A DNA stretch of 64,000 bases from Alicyclobacillus shizuokensis NBRC 103103 (lineage in GTDB: Bacteria > Bacillota > Bacilli > Alicyclobacillales > Alicyclobacillaceae), in the NCBI RefSeq assembly GCF_001552255.1, contig NZ_BCQV01000018.1, positions 1-64,000 on the forward strand. The letters run 5' to 3'. Each line of letters opens with the position of its first letter. Position 1 is the first letter of the stretch. Position numbers and translations under genes: made by a program. The notes beneath the pieces were generated by a model. That model saw only the letters and a program-made list of their open reading frames with translations, was not told where the DNA came from and ran no database searches. Of the stretch, positions 56,108-64,000 are shown piece by piece.

Positions 56108-56199
56108 TTAGCTTGGCTTAATAAAAATAGCCTGCCTGCGGAGGGGGTTTCTTATATCGCGACCGCCTCATAGAAGGCGCTGAGAAAGAAGGGACATAG

Positions 56200-57162
56200 G
56201 TGGGGAACATCCTTGAGGTAGAAAACCTGAACATCCAGTTCAGGTTGGACGAGAAATACTATACAGCAGTCCAGGATGTGAGTTTTTCCATCCGCGAAGG
56301 AGAGACGCTCGGGCTGGTGGGAGAGTCCGGATGCGGCAAGAGTGTCACCTCGCTCTCTATCATGCGCCTGTTGCAGCCTCCCACGCAAATCTCTGGACAA
56401 ATTCGCTATCAGGGAAAGAATCTGCTTGATTTGCCGGAAAAGCAGATGCGGTCGATTCGCGGCAACGAGATCAGCATGATCTTCCAGGAGCCGATGACCT
56501 CCCTAAACCCGGTGCACAGGATTGGGACGCAGATCAGCGAGAGCCTCATCCTGCACAAGGACCTTTCCGGCAAACAGGCGCGCCAGGAGACCATCCGCCT
56601 CTTGCAGTCGGTCGGCATCCCGCGGCCTGAGCAGATTGTGGACGAGTTCCCCCATCAGCTCTCCGGCGGCATGCGCCAGCGTGTGATGATTGCCATCGCG
56701 ATGGCCTGCAAGCCGCAGCTGTTGATTGCGGACGAGCCTACAACGGCGCTCGACGTGACCATCCAGGCGCAGATTCTCGATTTGATGCGCAAGGTGGCGC
56801 GGGAGAACCGCACGTCTATCCTGCTCATCACGCACGATTTGGGCGTGGTGGCCGAGATGTGCGACCGGGTCGCCGTCATGTATGCCGGGCGCATCGTCGA
56901 AGAGGGCCCGGTGCGGCAGATCTTCCGCAACCCGCAACACCCGTACACGCAGGGTCTGCTCGCGTCGCTGCCAAAGGTCGACGGGCCGCGCACGCGCCTG
57001 CAGCCCATCGAGGGCAATGTGCCCTCGCTCAAAAACATGCCGCAGGGCTGCCGTTTTGCGCCGCGCTGCCGGAGGGCGATGGACGTCTGCCGACAGCGCG
57101 ACGCTGATTTCCACTTGGTGGAGGATGCGCACCGCGTCCGCTGCTGGCTGCACGCTGAGTAA
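56200..57162 (+). CDS. dppD: Oligopeptide ABC transporter, ATP-binding protein (DppD/OppD)
   Basis: One of two ATPases that power peptide uptake. The 320-residue protein has Walker A GESGCGKS, signature LSGGMRQR, Walker [13 protein letters not shown], and the C-terminal Cys-rich oligopeptide/dipeptide extension ([15 protein letters not shown]). GTG start with GAAGGG upstream. First gene of a five-gene operon. Confidence 0.95.
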   Translation: MGNILEVENLNIQFRLDEKYYTAVQDVSFSIREGETLGLVGESGCGKSVTSLSIMRLLQPPTQISGQIRYQGKNLLDLPEKQMRSIRGNEISMIFQEPMTSLNPVHRIGTQISESLILHKDLSGKQARQETIRLLQSVGIPRPEQIVDEFPHQLSGGMRQRVMIAIAMACKPQLLIADEPTTALDVTIQAQILDLMRKVARENRTSILLITHDLGVVAEMCDRVAVMYAGRIVEEGPVRQIFRNPQHPYTQGLLASLPKVDGPRTRLQPIEGNVPSLKNMPQGCRFAPRCRRAMDVCRQRDADFHLVEDAHRVRCWLHAE

Positions 57163-57174
57163 GGAGGGTCACGA

Positions 57175-58146
57175 ATGGCTGAAGCATTGCTGCAGGTCGA
57201 GGACCTGAAAAAGTATTTTCCCATCCGCCGCGGCGTCTTCCAGCGCACCGTCGGCCACGTGCGCGCGGTGGACGGCATTTCCTTCACCGTTCAAAAGGGT
57301 GAAACCCTGGGCGTGGTGGGCGAGTCGGGGTGCGGCAAGTCGACCATGGGCCGCAGCATCCTGCGCCTGATTGAACCCACCAGCGGCGTCGTCAACTTTG
57401 AAGGCCGCAACATCGTCCGTTTGAGAAAAGGGCAGATGCAGGCCATGCGGCGGCAGATGCAACTGGTGTTCCAGGACCCGTACGCGTCGCTTAACCCGCG
57501 TTTTAGCATCGCGCAGACGCTGATGGAGCCGATGATCATCCATAACCTGTACGGATCGCGCGAAGAGCGGTTGGACCGGGTGCGGCGCCTGCTCGAACGC
57601 GTGGGCCTGGACGCCGACTACGCCCGGCGCTACCCGCACGAGTTTTCCGGCGGCCAGCGCCAGCGCATCGGCATCGCCCGCGCTCTCGCCGTGGACCCGA
57701 AGCTCATCATCCTGGACGAGCCGGTCGCCGCGCTCGACGTTTCCGTCCAGTCGCAGGTGCTCAACCTGCTTGAAGACCTGCAGGAGGAGCTGGGCCTGAC
57801 CTACATCTTCATCGCTCACGACCTGTCAGTCGTCCGTCACATCAGCGACCGCATCCTGGTGCTGTATCTGGGCCGGATGATGGAGCTGGTGGAAGCCGAA
57901 GAACTGTTTGCAGATCCGCTCCACCCTTACACGCAGGCGCTGCTCTCCGCTGTCCCGGTGCCTGATCCGGACGCCAAGCGGGAGCGCATCATCCTTCAGG
58001 GGGACTTGCCGAGTCCTGCCAACCCTCCCAGCGGCTGTCCGTTCCACACGCGCTGCCCGGTCGCCAAGCCTGTGTGCCGCGAGCGTGCGCCGCAGTGGAA
58101 GGAAATCAAGCCGAAGCACTACGTCGCCTGTCACGCTTACGCGTGA
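57175..58146 (+). CDS. dppF: Oligopeptide ABC transporter, ATP-binding protein (DppF/OppF)
   Basis: The second ATPase. The 323 residues have Walker [10 protein letters not shown], signature FSGGQRQR, and Walker [13 protein letters not shown], with the C-terminal [15 protein letters not shown] motif. AAGGAGG precedes the ATG, 12 bp after dppD. Confidence 0.95.
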   Translation: MAEALLQVEDLKKYFPIRRGVFQRTVGHVRAVDGISFTVQKGETLGVVGESGCGKSTMGRSILRLIEPTSGVVNFEGRNIVRLRKGQMQAMRRQMQLVFQDPYASLNPRFSIAQTLMEPMIIHNLYGSREERLDRVRRLLERVGLDADYARRYPHEFSGGQRQRIGIARALAVDPKLIILDEPVAALDVSVQSQVLNLLEDLQEELGLTYIFIAHDLSVVRHISDRILVLYLGRMMELVEAEELFADPLHPYTQALLSAVPVPDPDAKRERIILQGDLPSPANPPSGCPFHTRCPVAKPVCRERAPQWKEIKPKHYVACHAYA

Positions 58147-58170
58147 TGCAGGTGGAGAGGAGAGACATGG

Positions 58171-59085
58171 ATGGCTGCCATGCAGTTTGAAACGCCGCCG
58201 GCACCCGCGGAGGCGGCGCCACCGGCGAAGCCTTTTACGAGAAAATTCTGGAAGAGCGTGCGCGACTTCCCTATGCTCTATCTGGGCGCCCTCATCATCG
58301 TCCTGTTGATTCTCGCGGCCGTGCTGGCGCCGGTCATCTCGCCGCACAATCCGACTACGCAGTTTTCTGACGGCCTCACCGAGAGCGGCATACCGGTAGG
58401 CCCCAGCGCCAAGTTTCCGCTCGGCGCGGACAACCTGGGGCGGGACATTCTCTCCCGCGTCCTGTACGGCGCCCAGGTGTCGTTGCTGGTCGGCGTCATT
58501 TCAACCGTCATCAACCTGGTTCTGGGCGTCCTGGTCGGCACCGTGGCCGGCTACTTCGGGGGATGGGTGGACAACGTCCTGATGCGCGTCACCGACGTCA
58601 TCCTCGCTTTCCCGCTGCTGCTGTTCGCGATGGCGCTGGTGGCGGTGTTGGGGCCCAGCCTCTGGAACGTGCTGTTTGCCATCGGCGTGCTCGGGTGGGG
58701 CACCATGGCGCGCGTCGTGCGCGGTCAGGTGCTGGCCGTCAAAGAGTTTGAGTACGTGCAGGCGGAGCGGGCGCTCGGCGCCTCCAACACGCGCATCATG
58801 TTCAGGGTGATTCTGCCCAACATCATCGGCCCGGTCATCGTCCTTTCGACACTCAACGTCGGCCAGAACATCCTCGTCGAGGCGGGGCTCAGCTTCCTCG
58901 GCATCGGCATCCAACCGCCGACTCCGAGTTGGGGCAACATGATTGAGGCCGGCATGCAGACCTACCAGGTCGCGCCGTGGACCCTGTGGTTCCCCGGATT
59001 GGCCCTGGTCATCGCCGTCCTCGGATTCAACCTGCTCGGCGACGGTTTGCGCGACATACTCGATCCGCGCAACACCCAACACTAG
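58171..59085 (+). CDS. dppC: Oligopeptide ABC transporter permease (DppC/OppC)
   Basis: An inner-membrane permease of 304 residues, with the N-terminal OppC-type cytoplasmic part and about six spans; the EAA-like loop RALGASNTRIMFRVILPNIIGPV is visible. Pairs with DppB. Strong GGAGAGGAGA before the ATG. Confidence 0.93.
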   Translation: MAAMQFETPPAPAEAAPPAKPFTRKFWKSVRDFPMLYLGALIIVLLILAAVLAPVISPHNPTTQFSDGLTESGIPVGPSAKFPLGADNLGRDILSRVLYGAQVSLLVGVISTVINLVLGVLVGTVAGYFGGWVDNVLMRVTDVILAFPLLLFAMALVAVLGPSLWNVLFAIGVLGWGTMARVVRGQVLAVKEFEYVQAERALGASNTRIMFRVILPNIIGPVIVLSTLNVGQNILVEAGLSFLGIGIQPPTPSWGNMIEAGMQTYQVAPWTLWFPGLALVIAVLGFNLLGDGLRDILDPRNTQH

Positions 59086-59103
59086 ACGATTGGAGGTGCA
59101 GAC

Positions 59104-60024
59104 GTGTACGCATACATCCTTCGCCGGCTGTTCTCCGCGGTCATCGTGCTGTTTGGGATTTCCGTGGTGACCTTCCTCTTGATCTATGCGATTCCAGCCG
59201 ATCCCGCCCGCATGATTGCGGGTCCCAAGGCGCCGGAGTCGGTCGTGCTGACAATCCGCCACCAACTGGGGCTCGACCAGCCGTTGCCGTTGCAATATAT
59301 CCACTATGTCTGGCGTCTGCTGCACGGGGACCTGGGCACGTCATACACTTACAACCTGCCGGTGGCCACGATGATTGTGCAGCGGCTGTGGCCGACCGCC
59401 GAACTCGCCCTCGGCTGCTGGCTGGCCGAACTCATCATCGGCATCCCGCTCGGCATCTACACCGCCCGCCACGCCCGCCGGCTGGGCGACTACATCGTCA
59501 GCGCCCTGGCGTTGATTGGGATTTCGCTGCCGCTGTTCTGGCTCGGCCTGCTGCTTCTCTATTGGCTGGCGTACCAGGTGCCGATTTTCCCGCTCGGCGG
59601 GTTTGGCGGCCTGAGGTATCTCATCCTGCCGTCGCTGACCTACGGCATCACCGGCGCTGCCTACTACACGCGCCTGCTCAAGTCGTCGATGCTTGAGGTC
59701 ATGCAGCAGGATTACGTGCGCACCGCCCGAGCCAAGGGCGCAGGGGAGAGCAGGGTGACCTTCCGGCACGTGGTCCGCAACGCCCTGATTCCGGTAGTCA
59801 CGTTTGCCGGCATCGATTTCAGCTATTTGTTGACGGGCGTTGTGCTGGTCGAGGCGACGTTCAACTGGAATGGTTTTGGTTCGTTAGCCTACACTGCGAT
59901 TCAGAACCTGGACGTGCCGGTGATCATGGGCACCGTCTTGCTCGTCGCCGTGGCCGTGGTGCTGTTCAACCTGATTGTGGACATCCTATACAGCGTCATT
60001 GACCCGCGCATCCGCTACAGCTGA
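59104..60024 (+). CDS. dppB: Oligopeptide ABC transporter permease (DppB/OppB)
   Basis: A 306-residue permease with six spans. It begins MYAYILRRLFSAVIVLFGISVVTFLLIYAIPADPARMI, the classic DppB start, and has the EAA loop RTARAKGAGESRVTFRHVVRNALIPVVT. GTG start 18 bp after dppC. Confidence 0.93.
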   Translation: MYAYILRRLFSAVIVLFGISVVTFLLIYAIPADPARMIAGPKAPESVVLTIRHQLGLDQPLPLQYIHYVWRLLHGDLGTSYTYNLPVATMIVQRLWPTAELALGCWLAELIIGIPLGIYTARHARRLGDYIVSALALIGISLPLFWLGLLLLYWLAYQVPIFPLGGFGGLRYLILPSLTYGITGAAYYTRLLKSSMLEVMQQDYVRTARAKGAGESRVTFRHVVRNALIPVVTFAGIDFSYLLTGVVLVEATFNWNGFGSLAYTAIQNLDVPVIMGTVLLVAVAVVLFNLIVDILYSVIDPRIRYS

Positions 60025-60075
60025 ACGGCTGTCCGCAGCACCTGGCACCTGCTTGGCCCGAGAGGGGGGATGCAG

Positions 60076-60157
60076 GCACCGCGGCGAAGGCGGTGCAATG
60101 CCGATGCGTCGTTTGCGCCCGGACAATTCTACCTTCGCTCGCGGCTCCGAGAGCCGC
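60076..60157 (+). repeat. Two stable stem-loops between dppB and dppA
   Basis: GCACCGC/GCGGTGC (60076-60082, 60090-60096) and GCGGCTC-CGA-GAGCCGC (60141-60157) are perfect 7-bp stems with no T-run after them. They may protect the 3' binding-protein mRNA and raise its level relative to the permeases. Confidence 0.5.
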
Positions 60158-60189
60158 TTCGGGACGCAGAACTTGGTACAAAGGGGGAC

Positions 60190-61926
60190 ATGAGTGTGAG
60201 CGTATTTTGGAAGAAGGGAGCCGCAGTGGCGGCCTCCGTCGGCACCCTGGCGCTGGTCCTGGCGGGGTGCGGCGCAAGTTCCAGCAATAATACGACAGGG
60301 ACGTCCAACACGTCGTCCACCGGCACCAACACAGCAGCCGGCAAGCCGGTCGAAGGTGGACAGGTGACGCTGGACATGATTCAAAACATCCGCGACCTGG
60401 ATCCTGCCCTGGAGTTCGACACAGCCTCCAACGAAATCGTCTCGCAGATGTACGACCAACTCGTCACCTGGAAGAACGGCACTACCGACATCGTGCCCAT
60501 GGCGGCGGAAAAATACAGCATCTCCAAGGACGGCTTGACCTACACCTTCCATCTGCGTAAGAACATGAAGTTCTGGAATGGTGATCCGGTCACCGCCCAG
60601 TCTTTCATCGACGAGTTCTACCGCGTGCTCTCCCCGAATATGGGCTCGGGCGGCCAGGGCTTCTATGAAATCATCCAGGGGGCCGACCAGTACGCGGCTG
60701 GCAAGACGGACAAGATCTCCGGTCTGTCGGCGCCGGACCCCTATACCTTGGTCATCAAGCTGTCCAAGCCGGAGGCTTTCTTCCTGCAGGCGCTGACGCT
60801 TCCGTTCGCCTCGGCGGTGGACAAGAAGTTCATCGAGAGCGTCGGCAACCACCAGGTGTACAAGAAGAACCCGACCTTCGACTCGACGCAGGCGATGGGC
60901 AGCGGTCCGTTCGAACTGCAGACCATCAACTCCAACCAAATCGTGCTGAAGAAGAACCCGAACTACTGGCGGACGGACAGCTACGGGCAGAAGCTGCCGT
61001 ACCTGAGCAAAATCACGTTTAACATCAACAACAACGACCAGGTGGACGCGCTGCACTTCCAGCAGGGGCAGACCGCCTGGATAGGCTGGAACTTTGGCGG
61101 TGATGGAATCCCCAGCTCAGCCTATCCACAATTCATGAGCAACCCCAATCTGAAAAAACTCACCGTAAGCGCGGTACAAAACTCGGTTCAATACGTCGGC
61201 TTGAACACGAAGCTGGGGCCGACCAAGAACAAGCTGGTGCGCCAGGCGATAGAGTACGCGATTGACAAGCAGGCCATCATCAAGCTGAACAACGGCCGCG
61301 GCAAGGTGGCGAATCAGCCGCTGCCGCCGGGCGTCGTCGGCTATGACAACAACCTGTCGCCGCAGGCCCAATACACCTATGACCCGAACAAGGCGAAGCA
61401 GCTGCTCAAGCAGGCCGGTTACCCGCACGGGCTGACGATTGACATGTACTCGGAGAACTCGCCCGACCAGGTGAAGTTTGATCAGGCCGTCCAGGGCCAG
61501 TTGGCCAAGGTGGGCATCAAAGTCAAGCTGCACACCAGTAGCTGGGGCACCTTCCTGAACGTCGCGGAGGCGGGCAAGGCGCCAATGTTCTGGCTGGCGT
61601 GGATTCAGGACTTCCCGGATGCGTCCGACTTCCTGAACACCCTGTTCAATTCCAGCCAGGCGCCAGTCAACAACTGCACAAACTACAGCAACCCGCAGGT
61701 GGACAAGTGGCTGAATCAGGCGCAATACTCCGATGACCAGAACGAGCGCAACCAACTGTACGCCAAGGTGACCGACCAGGTGATGGAGGACGCCGCCTGG
61801 GTGCCGATTTACTATGACGTGTTCACAGCGGCTGTGCAGCCGTGGGTGCACGGGTTCTATATCCCGAAGGCCGGTACGGATCCATTGGCTACCATCTGGA
61901 TTGACAAGAGCCACCAGAAGGGCTGA
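60190..61926 (+). CDS. dppA: Oligopeptide-binding lipoprotein (DppA/OppA)
   Basis: The extracellular substrate-binding protein that delivers peptides to the transporter. The 578-residue protein (family 5) has a lipoprotein signal with lipobox VLAGC and Cys27, a Ser/Thr/Asn-rich tether (28-50), and the SBP_bac_5 core from VTLDMIQNIRDLDPA onward (GLTYTFHLRKNMKFWNGDPVTA). AAGGGGG lies 2 nt before this ATG; a GTG two codons on has better spacing. It is last in the operon, not first as often seen. Confidence 0.93.
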   Translation: MSVSVFWKKGAAVAASVGTLALVLAGCGASSSNNTTGTSNTSSTGTNTAAGKPVEGGQVTLDMIQNIRDLDPALEFDTASNEIVSQMYDQLVTWKNGTTDIVPMAAEKYSISKDGLTYTFHLRKNMKFWNGDPVTAQSFIDEFYRVLSPNMGSGGQGFYEIIQGADQYAAGKTDKISGLSAPDPYTLVIKLSKPEAFFLQALTLPFASAVDKKFIESVGNHQVYKKNPTFDSTQAMGSGPFELQTINSNQIVLKKNPNYWRTDSYGQKLPYLSKITFNINNNDQVDALHFQQGQTAWIGWNFGGDGIPSSAYPQFMSNPNLKKLTVSAVQNSVQYVGLNTKLGPTKNKLVRQAIEYAIDKQAIIKLNNGRGKVANQPLPPGVVGYDNNLSPQAQYTYDPNKAKQLLKQAGYPHGLTIDMYSENSPDQVKFDQAVQGQLAKVGIKVKLHTSSWGTFLNVAEAGKAPMFWLAWIQDFPDASDFLNTLFNSSQAPVNNCTNYSNPQVDKWLNQAQYSDDQNERNQLYAKVTDQVMEDAAWVPIYYDVFTAAVQPWVHGFYIPKAGTDPLATIWIDKSHQKG

Positions 61927-61981
61927 GGCAGTCTCAGAGTTCGATTGGGCAAACCCTGATGACACAGGGACATAGGCGAGG

Positions 61982-62016
61982 ACGGGGCCGACGGCAGTTG
62001 CCGCCGGCCTCGTTTT
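61982..62016 (+). terminator. Terminator of the dpp operon
   Basis: An imperfect GC stem around CGGGGCCGACGGC/GCCGCCGGCCTCG, then GTTTTGG, directly after dppA. Confidence 0.65.
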
Positions 62017-62107
62017 GGCTCCCATGCTGAGCAACCACGGTCCGCATCGCCCGAAGCTCCCTGACCTGCGAGAGGTTCCAACGCATGCGCGCCGGGGACC
62101 GGGGCTG

Positions 62108-62116
62108 TGATATGAT
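62108..62116 (+). promoter_or_regulatory. Extended -10 element before the 74-aa gene
   Basis: TGATATGAT: TATGAT (62111-62116) with an upstream TG one base away. No clear -35; the gene starts 43 bp downstream. Confidence 0.45.
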
Positions 62117-62158
62117 ACAGCTTGTATCGTCCACAACACCCCGGAAAGGATGGGAGCC

Positions 62159-62383
62159 GTGTCAGACCAGGAGCGCATGACCCTAGAGGCGGGGGATGAG
62201 ACCGCGTATCTGGAGTACGAGCTGTCGGACGGGCGGCGGGTGATGTTGGCGTTTCCCAACATCAACGACCGGGACGGTTGCCATATCTCGCTGGACATGT
62301 ACAAAGTGCAATTGGGCCCGATCACTGATGAGGTGCTGCAGCGCATCCTCGGGAAGTTTCACGGCCGCATGCTCAACGCATGA
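62159..62383 (+). CDS. Small acidic protein of unknown function
   Basis: A 74-residue protein I do not recognise. It contains alternating hydrophobic strands (TAYLEYELSDGRRVMLAFPNI), a short central part with one Cys and one His (DGCHIS), and a C-terminal helix (ITDEVLQRILGKFHGRML). No signal or membrane segment. The GTG at 62159 has GGAAAGG 9 nt upstream; an ATG three codons earlier has none. Function unknown. Confidence 0.6.
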   Translation: MSDQERMTLEAGDETAYLEYELSDGRRVMLAFPNINDRDGCHISLDMYKVQLGPITDEVLQRILGKFHGRMLNA

Positions 62384-62558
62384 CCGCGTCGCCGCTCCCA
62401 TGCATCAATCGGTGCGGACCGGCTGTGGCTCGGCAGCAGCGTGAGCCAAGCAGTCGCGCGACGGTGGCGTACCTTTGACGGAATCGACAGACTTATGCTA
62501 CTTTCAGTATGGGTAATCTGTGCGGTGACGTCGTGATGCGACAGGAGGGAGCGCGTGC

Positions 62559-62744
62559 ATGGACAATGGAACCTACCTGCACCCGTGGCTCATTGCGATT
62601 TTTTTGTGCCTGTTCGCTTTGCTGTCGCTCCTCGGCATGATTCGTCTGCTCCGGGAGCGCCGCTTCTTCGGCACGTTTCTGCTCATGCTTTCCACTATCA
62701 TCTTCGGCTACAGCACGTGGATAGCCGCCACCCTCAAGGTCTGA
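62559..62744 (+). CDS. Small membrane protein (possible DUF2759)
   Basis: A 61-residue protein with two hydrophobic spans (about 8-27 and 38-57) joined by a basic loop RLLRERRFFG. This resembles the short two-span DUF2759 (YqgW-like) proteins of Bacillales, but I am not sure. AGGAGGG lies about 11 nt before the ATG. Function unknown. Confidence 0.6.
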   Translation: MDNGTYLHPWLIAIFLCLFALLSLLGMIRLLRERRFFGTFLLMLSTIIFGYSTWIAATLKV

Positions 62745-62764
62745 TTCCATCCACGCGGGGTCAG

Positions 62765-62788
62765 AAGGGGCCCGGTTGGGCCCTTTCT
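62765..62788. terminator. Terminator between the small membrane protein and cmpA
   Basis: AAGGGGCCC-GGTT-GGGCCCTTT then CTC. It lies between converging genes and could serve both directions. Confidence 0.6.
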
Positions 62789-62898
62789 CACGGTTTCATG
62801 GTCCGGTATCGAAAAAACGCCTGGTTGAGCATGCGGACGGCTTTCACGTCGCGATTCTTGAACGCTCTACGCAATTGGCTGCACAGCCATTCGGGCAC
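62788..62898 (-). CDS. cmpA: Cortex morphogenetic protein CmpA
   Basis: A 36-residue protein that links spore coat and cortex assembly and helps destroy defective sporulating cells. The sequence reads VPEWLCSQLRRAFKNRDVKA then VRMLNQAFFRYRTMKP, matching the CmpA pattern P-x-W-L-x-x-Q-x-x-x-A-F-x-x-K/R-D and L-L-N-Q-x-x-x-x-Y-R-K. GGGGG lies 8 nt before the GTG. It is too short for a 60-residue ORF cut-off and sits inside a longer reverse open frame whose upstream part is meaningless. Assignment rests on motif recall. Confidence 0.7.
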   Translation of the reverse strand: MPEWLCSQLRRAFKNRDVKAVRMLNQAFFRYRTMKP

Positions 62899-62995
62899 CG
62901 CCTTCACCCCCGGTCGACGCGCCGTCATGGAGCCTTTTTGTATCCTATGCGGCACCAGACCTGGGCGGTGCCTGGGCGAGCCGGGGCTGCTCGTT

Positions 62996-63478
62996 TCAGC
63001 CCAGCGGGCTTTGTGACAGGAGCCGCTCCAGCCGGCTCTGAATCTGGCGCACCGGGATGTTGGCGTACGCCAACAGATGCGCCGCGTACTCGTCGGGACG
63101 GTATTCCGTCTCATAGAACACGCGCGCAATCCCGGCCTGAATGATGCTCTTGGTGCAGGCCAGGCACGGCCGGTGCGTCACGTACAAGTCAGCCCCCGCA
63201 CACTCGATGCCAAACCGGGCGCACTGCAAAATCGCGTTCTGCTCGGCGTGAATGGCCCGCACGCAGTGCCCGTCCACCACTTTGCAGCCGACGTCGGTGC
63301 AGTGCATATCGCCGCTGATGGAGCCGTTGTACCCACTCGCGATGATGCGTTTGTCCCGGACAATGACGCATCCCACGGCCAGCCGCGGGCACGTCGAGCG
63401 CATCGCCATCACGCGGCTCTGCGACATAAAAAACTCGTCCCAGGATAAACGTGTCGATTGCAAGCTCGACTCGGTCAT
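62996..63478 (-). CDS. comEB: dCMP deaminase family protein (ComEB-like)
   Basis: A zinc-dependent deoxycytidylate deaminase, supplying dUMP. The 160-residue protein has HAEQN at 77-81 (zinc His, catalytic Glu) and PCLAC at 104-108 (zinc Cys pair), with GYNGS and CVRAIHAEQNAI typical of ComEB. B. subtilis ComEB is longer (about 189). The ATG at 63478 has GGGAGG 9 nt upstream; the open frame extends to 63949 over the spoIIE start and is not used. Not next to other comE genes. Confidence 0.9.
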   Translation of the reverse strand: MTESSLQSTRLSWDEFFMSQSRVMAMRSTCPRLAVGCVIVRDKRIIASGYNGSISGDMHCTDVGCKVVDGHCVRAIHAEQNAILQCARFGIECAGADLYVTHRPCLACTKSIIQAGIARVFYETEYRPDEYAAHLLAYANIPVRQIQSRLERLLSQSPLG

Positions 63479-63805
63479 CAAAATTCCTCCCTGCTTCGAT
63501 TCGTCCGACCCTATGCCAACGTCCCGCTGCCCGCGCGGGCGGCCGGTTGCTGCACCCATTGTAGCGAAAACCTCTCCATCCTGCCCCTCTTCGGCCCCTT
63601 CCGGGCGGCGGTCTCCACAGCGAGGCCGACCGGTGCGGCTTTGCACCCCTAGTGTCGAAACCGGAGAAAGCTGTCGCAATTTTTTATGAACTACTCCCTT
63701 TGCTTTGACAAATTGCTCGCTCGCGCGTCCGTATAATGACCCTACCAACCGAATGCGCGGTGGGGGCGCCGACGGGTTCCCCGCCACACGGAGGAGGAGT
63801 ACGGA
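63479..63805. other. Divergent comEB/spoIIE regulatory region
   Basis: 327 bp holding the spoIIE promoter and 0A boxes in its last 150 bp. The first part (63479-63650) is GC-rich with no recognisable gene. Confidence 0.6.
63653..63737 (+). promoter_or_regulatory. Spo0A-controlled sigma-A promoter of spoIIE
   Basis: TTGACA (63705-63710) and TATAAT (63732-63737) are both perfect but 21 bp apart, the long spacing typical of Spo0A-activated promoters such as spoIIE and spoIIG. TGTCGAA (63653-63659) is an exact 0A box, TGTCGCA (63672-63678) differs by one base, and TTTGACA (63704-63710) overlaps the -35. Confidence 0.8.
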
Positions 63806-64000
63806 ATGTCGCACCAGTTTGTCAGTGCAGCAGGAAGGCCGACAGTCAGGCCGGCCAAGGATGGATGGCGTCCGCTGGTCCTGCGCTTGGTGGAAGCCAC
63901 CCTGCTCACCGGCTTGGCCCTCTTGTTGGGGCGGGCGTCCATCGGCCACGCCGTGTATCCGTTCGGGCTGGCGCTTTACGTCGTCGCCAGCGAGGTCCTG
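63806..64000 (+). CDS. spoIIE: Stage II sporulation protein E (N-terminal part; runs off window)
   Basis: The phosphatase that activates SpoIIAA in the forespore and helps polar division. Only the first 65 residues are here: a basic cytoplasmic start, then the first membrane span, with LLTGLALLLGRASIGHAVYPFGLALYVVASEVL aligning to the B. subtilis SpoIIE start (LLGRA...V-PF). The phosphatase domain lies beyond the window. GGAGGAGGAG precedes the ATG. Location downstream of yabR and the Spo0A-type promoter support the call. Confidence 0.85.
   Translation, partial: MSHQFVSAAGRPTVRPAKDGWRPLVLRLVEATLLTGLALLLGRASIGHAVYPFGLALYVVASEVL

Noticed and set aside
62996-63949. Extended 317-codon version of the dCMP deaminase
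   Set aside because: The extra N-terminus would cover the spoIIE promoter and start; the ATG at 63478 has a good ribosome-binding site and fits the family.

Overview
The window is GC-rich (about 60% or more by eye) and holds the classic origin-proximal gene block of endospore-forming Bacillales: tadA, SRP RNA, dnaX, ybaB, recR, yaaL, bofA, csfB, yaaO, tmk, darA, holB, ricT, yabA, rsmI, abrB, metG, tatD, rnmV, rsmA, yabG, veg, sspF, ispE, purR, ridA, spoVG, glmU, prs, rplY, pth, fin, mfd, spoVT, a yabM-like flippase, mazG, hbs, rqcP, yabP, yabQ, divIC, yabR and spoIIE. This order matches Bacillus subtilis, but the base composition and the extra genes suggest a high-GC relative such as an Alicyclobacillaceae member. 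The genus is inference; no 16S gene is present. No rRNA operon, prophage, insertion sequence or CRISPR array was seen. Layout: 1-2.5 kb has the end of a repeat-rich coiled-coil protein and a reverse-strand asparagine synthetase. 2.7-8.8 kb has comFB-tadA, tRNA-Ser, the SRP RNA, an orphan sensor kinase, and the dnaX-ybaB-recR-yaaL-bofA run. 8.9-13.2 kb has a reverse-strand SpoVB-type flippase, ytaF, csfB and a reverse-strand malic enzyme. 13.3-18.9 kb is a nucleotide, replication and sporulation-competence block (yaaO to rsmI). 19-24.6 kb is reverse abrB, then a T-box-controlled metG with tatD, rnmV and rsmA. 24.7-33.7 kb is a ykuK-like gene, a glycosyltransferase, yabG, veg, sspF, a cyanophycinase/cyanophycin synthetase pair, ispE, purR and ridA. 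33.9-38.4 kb is a formate cassette (transporter, molybdopterin formate dehydrogenase, DUF1641 subunit). 38.6-55 kb is the spoVG to yabR core. 55-62 kb is a DUF1028 gene and a five-gene oligopeptide ABC operon. 62-64 kb has small genes, cmpA, a dCMP deaminase and the start of spoIIE. Most lineage-specific content is slotted into junctions of an otherwise conserved gene order: the malic enzyme between csfB and yaaO, cphBA between sspF and ispE, the formate cassette between ridA and spoVG, and the peptide transporter between yabR and spoIIE. Sporulation control can be read in the DNA. There is a sigma-H promoter at spoVG, three sigma-G/F-type promoters with identical 18-bp spacers at csfB, fin and spoVT, a Spo0A box at abrB, and a spoIIE promoter with a 21-bp spacer and 0A boxes. 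Housekeeping control includes a T-box leader at metG and tandem sigma-A promoters at veg. The most unusual items are the cyanophycin pair embedded among spore genes, a metG whose C-terminal tRNA-binding domain carries its own ribosome-binding site and ATG, an SRP RNA that appears to lack the Alu domain and has a UGGC tetraloop, an AbrB with a Cys-rich tail, and a short RicT.
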